The position numbers and the translations under genes were made by a program. A DNA stretch of 64,000 nt from Rebecca billardiae RCC1528 (Eukaryota; Haptophyta). Of the stretch, positions 62,757-64,000 are shown in pieces (within the stretch, counting starts at the first letter, position 1; the number at the start of each line of letters is the position of its first letter). Under the pieces are notes generated by a model, which was not told the DNA's origin, made no database searches, and was given only the letters and a program-made list of their open reading frames with translations. The stretch covers positions 1,364,001 to 1,428,000 of the forward strand of contig OZ251234.1 of the NCBI GenBank assembly GCA_965240325.2, read 5' to 3'.

Positions 62757-63221
62757 TTCGCGCGGTCGGCGAGCGGCAAGCAGGCGGCCAGGGCCAGCAC
62801 GTGGACCAGCACGCAAGCACGCTGCAGAATTCTTTGGGCCTGCCGCCGCCGGCCAGCCTTGCGGCTGCGGCGCTTTTTGCTTTTATTTTGCATTATGACG
62901 AGTTCTTACTTCTTTTCTGCGCGCGCTGTGCCTGTGATAACGCCGAACGCGATGACGCGGATGATGATGACGCGATCTTAGCTAGATACTACCGACTAGT
63001 ACCGAGGCGGATGACACTTCGTCACTCAAAGTCCGCCGCCTAGCTTATGGGTGGTCACTGGTCAGAGTCGGCAGTCACAAGACTGACCGAGTGGCAAGTG
63101 GCGAGTCGGCGATTGACTACTCACAGTCACACCGTCACAGTTATACCCATTGAGAATGAGAGTCGGCGTGAAGCGCGGGGGCGCCAGCGGGCGGGCGGCC
63201 GATGCGATGGAGGGTCGGCGG
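62757..63221. other. Intergenic, 465 bp
   Basis: Between the DAHP-synthase-like start and the MESD-like stop, both on the minus strand. AT-richer; nothing recognisable. Confidence 0.6.
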
Positions 63222-63905
63222 TCACACCTCGTCCTTGGCGCTCCCGCCGCTTTTTCGAGCCGCCTTTTTCCTCTTCGCCGCCTTCTTCTTCCGCTTCTCC
63301 TCACGCTCGCGCTCCTCCTTCCGCGCCTGCTTCGCGGCCTCGGACTTGGCGGTGTGCGCGTCGACCTTGGCCTGGTACTCCTCGCAGTACGCCGGGCCTT
63401 TCGTCCTCTGCGACTTGTAGTCGATCTCGGCGGTCTCCGGCTGCTGCAGGAGGAACTCCTTGATCTCCGGCACGTGCCACCCGTGCTGCAGGCTGATGAG
63501 GATCTTGTCCTCGGTGATCACATATGCGCTCGCACCGTCCAGCCCGGCCGACGCGAGCATGGTCTTCCACCGGAAGGAGACCTTCTCGGTCGCCTTCTTG
63601 GAGATGTCATCGTAGTGCAGGTTGGCGAACACCATCGCCGGGCCTGGATCCGCCGCCTTCATGAACTCCTGCATGTCGGCTGCGCTCACCTGGCCTGCGG
63701 AGAAGTCGATGTTGGGCCGCTTCGGCTTCCACTCCTCCTCCTTCTCGTCGTCCTCGGTGAGCTCCTCGTCGATGCGGCGGATGTCGGCGTCGCTTAGTCC
63801 CATGATCTTCTTAGCCTTGTCTCTCGAGTGCTGCGCAACGGCCACCGTGGCCAGCCATAGGAGCGCGAGCGCGAGCGCTCCGCGTCGAGCCGCCATGGCC
63901 GGCAT
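63222..63905 (-). CDS. MESD-like ER chaperone, 227 aa
   Basis: The signal peptide MAARRGALALALLWLATVAV is preceded by a second possible start three codons upstream (63905, used here). The body matches the MESD chaperone pattern: RIDEELTEDDEKEEEWKPKR, NIDFSAGQVSAADMQEF, then a thioredoxin-like core PAMVFANLHYD, ATEKVSFRWKTML, DKILISLQHGWHVPEIKEFL. The C-terminal third is Lys/Arg/Glu-rich and ends AKDEV, a KDEL-like ER retrieval signal. In animals MESD folds LDL-receptor-family propellers in the ER; the client here is unknown. Single exon. The window ends 95 bp upstream of the start, so a 5' exon cannot be excluded. Confidence 0.75.
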   Translation of the reverse strand: MPAMAARRGALALALLWLATVAVAQHSRDKAKKIMGLSDADIRRIDEELTEDDEKEEEWKPKRPNIDFSAGQVSAADMQEFMKAADPGPAMVFANLHYDDISKKATEKVSFRWKTMLASAGLDGASAYVITEDKILISLQHGWHVPEIKEFLLQQPETAEIDYKSQRTKGPAYCEEYQAKVDAHTAKSEAAKQARKEEREREEKRKKKAAKRKKAARKSGGSAKDEV

Positions 63906-64000
63906 CGTGCGCCACTCGTCAGTCGTCACTTGCTGGGGCGGAGACCCTGCCGTGGTCGTTCTCGAAGCTCCCGGCGCCTGCCGCGTGGGCTGCACCGTGG

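Noticed and set aside
59946-62981. A 1011-codon plus-strand open frame
   Set aside because: It is the Arg/Ala-rich shadow of the DAHP-synthase-like gene on the opposite strand; very high GC removes stop codons.

Overview
This is nuclear DNA from a GC-rich unicellular eukaryote, most likely a microalga. I infer a haptophyte-like genome; no marker gene here proves it. The reasons are: single-gene units with no operons; genes of purely eukaryotic families (a CHD remodeller, the REV3 catalytic subunit of DNA polymerase zeta, an ER-anchored UBE2J, p23, MESD); very Ala/Arg/Gly-rich proteins; long di- and trinucleotide microsatellites; and short introns, of which eight of the ten I could place begin GTGCGC. 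Genes often sit in divergent pairs with 35 to 350 bp between them.

Layout. 1-4.5 kb: a MYND zinc-finger protein cut by the window edge, a microsatellite belt, and an orphan 431-aa protein. 4.5-9.4 kb: gene-poor, with a candidate DNA transposon whose two ends carry arrays of one 16-bp motif in opposite orientation. 9.4-16.2 kb: a 1512-aa ankyrin/AP2/PHD/SET chromatin protein and a three-exon coiled-coil protein. 16.4-26.8 kb: accessory DNA with a frameshifted gene remnant, a 730-bp terminal-inverted-repeat (TIR) element with a 7-bp target duplication and a matching empty site 2.4 kb away, an XPG-nuclease fragment whose start codon has become ACG, and a 3.0-kb LTR-like element with two identical 386-bp direct repeats. 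26.8-55 kb: the gene-dense core, holding an mL53-like ribosomal protein, a sulfotransferase-like membrane protein, REV3, a methyltransferase, a multipass membrane protein, UBE2J, a ShK-domain coiled-coil protein, a TIR-like/LRR protein, p23, a six-exon CHD remodeller and a coiled-coil protein. 55-60 kb: accessory DNA with a 1054-bp foldback TIR element, again with a 7-bp duplication and an intact empty-site copy in the window. 60-64 kb: a tandem DAHP-synthase-like fusion that has lost several metal ligands, and a MESD-like ER chaperone.

Most genes are housekeeping and do not form one pathway. Two themes recur: chromatin and DNA repair (SET/PHD/AP2 protein, CHD, REV3, XPG fragment), and secretory-pathway quality control (UBE2J, MESD, possibly the sulfotransferase-like protein). 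The most distinctive signal is the set of three unrelated-looking TIR elements that all share a 7-bp target duplication, two of them with paralogous empty sites in the same 64 kb. All protein identifications come from reading motifs by eye; no database search was run.
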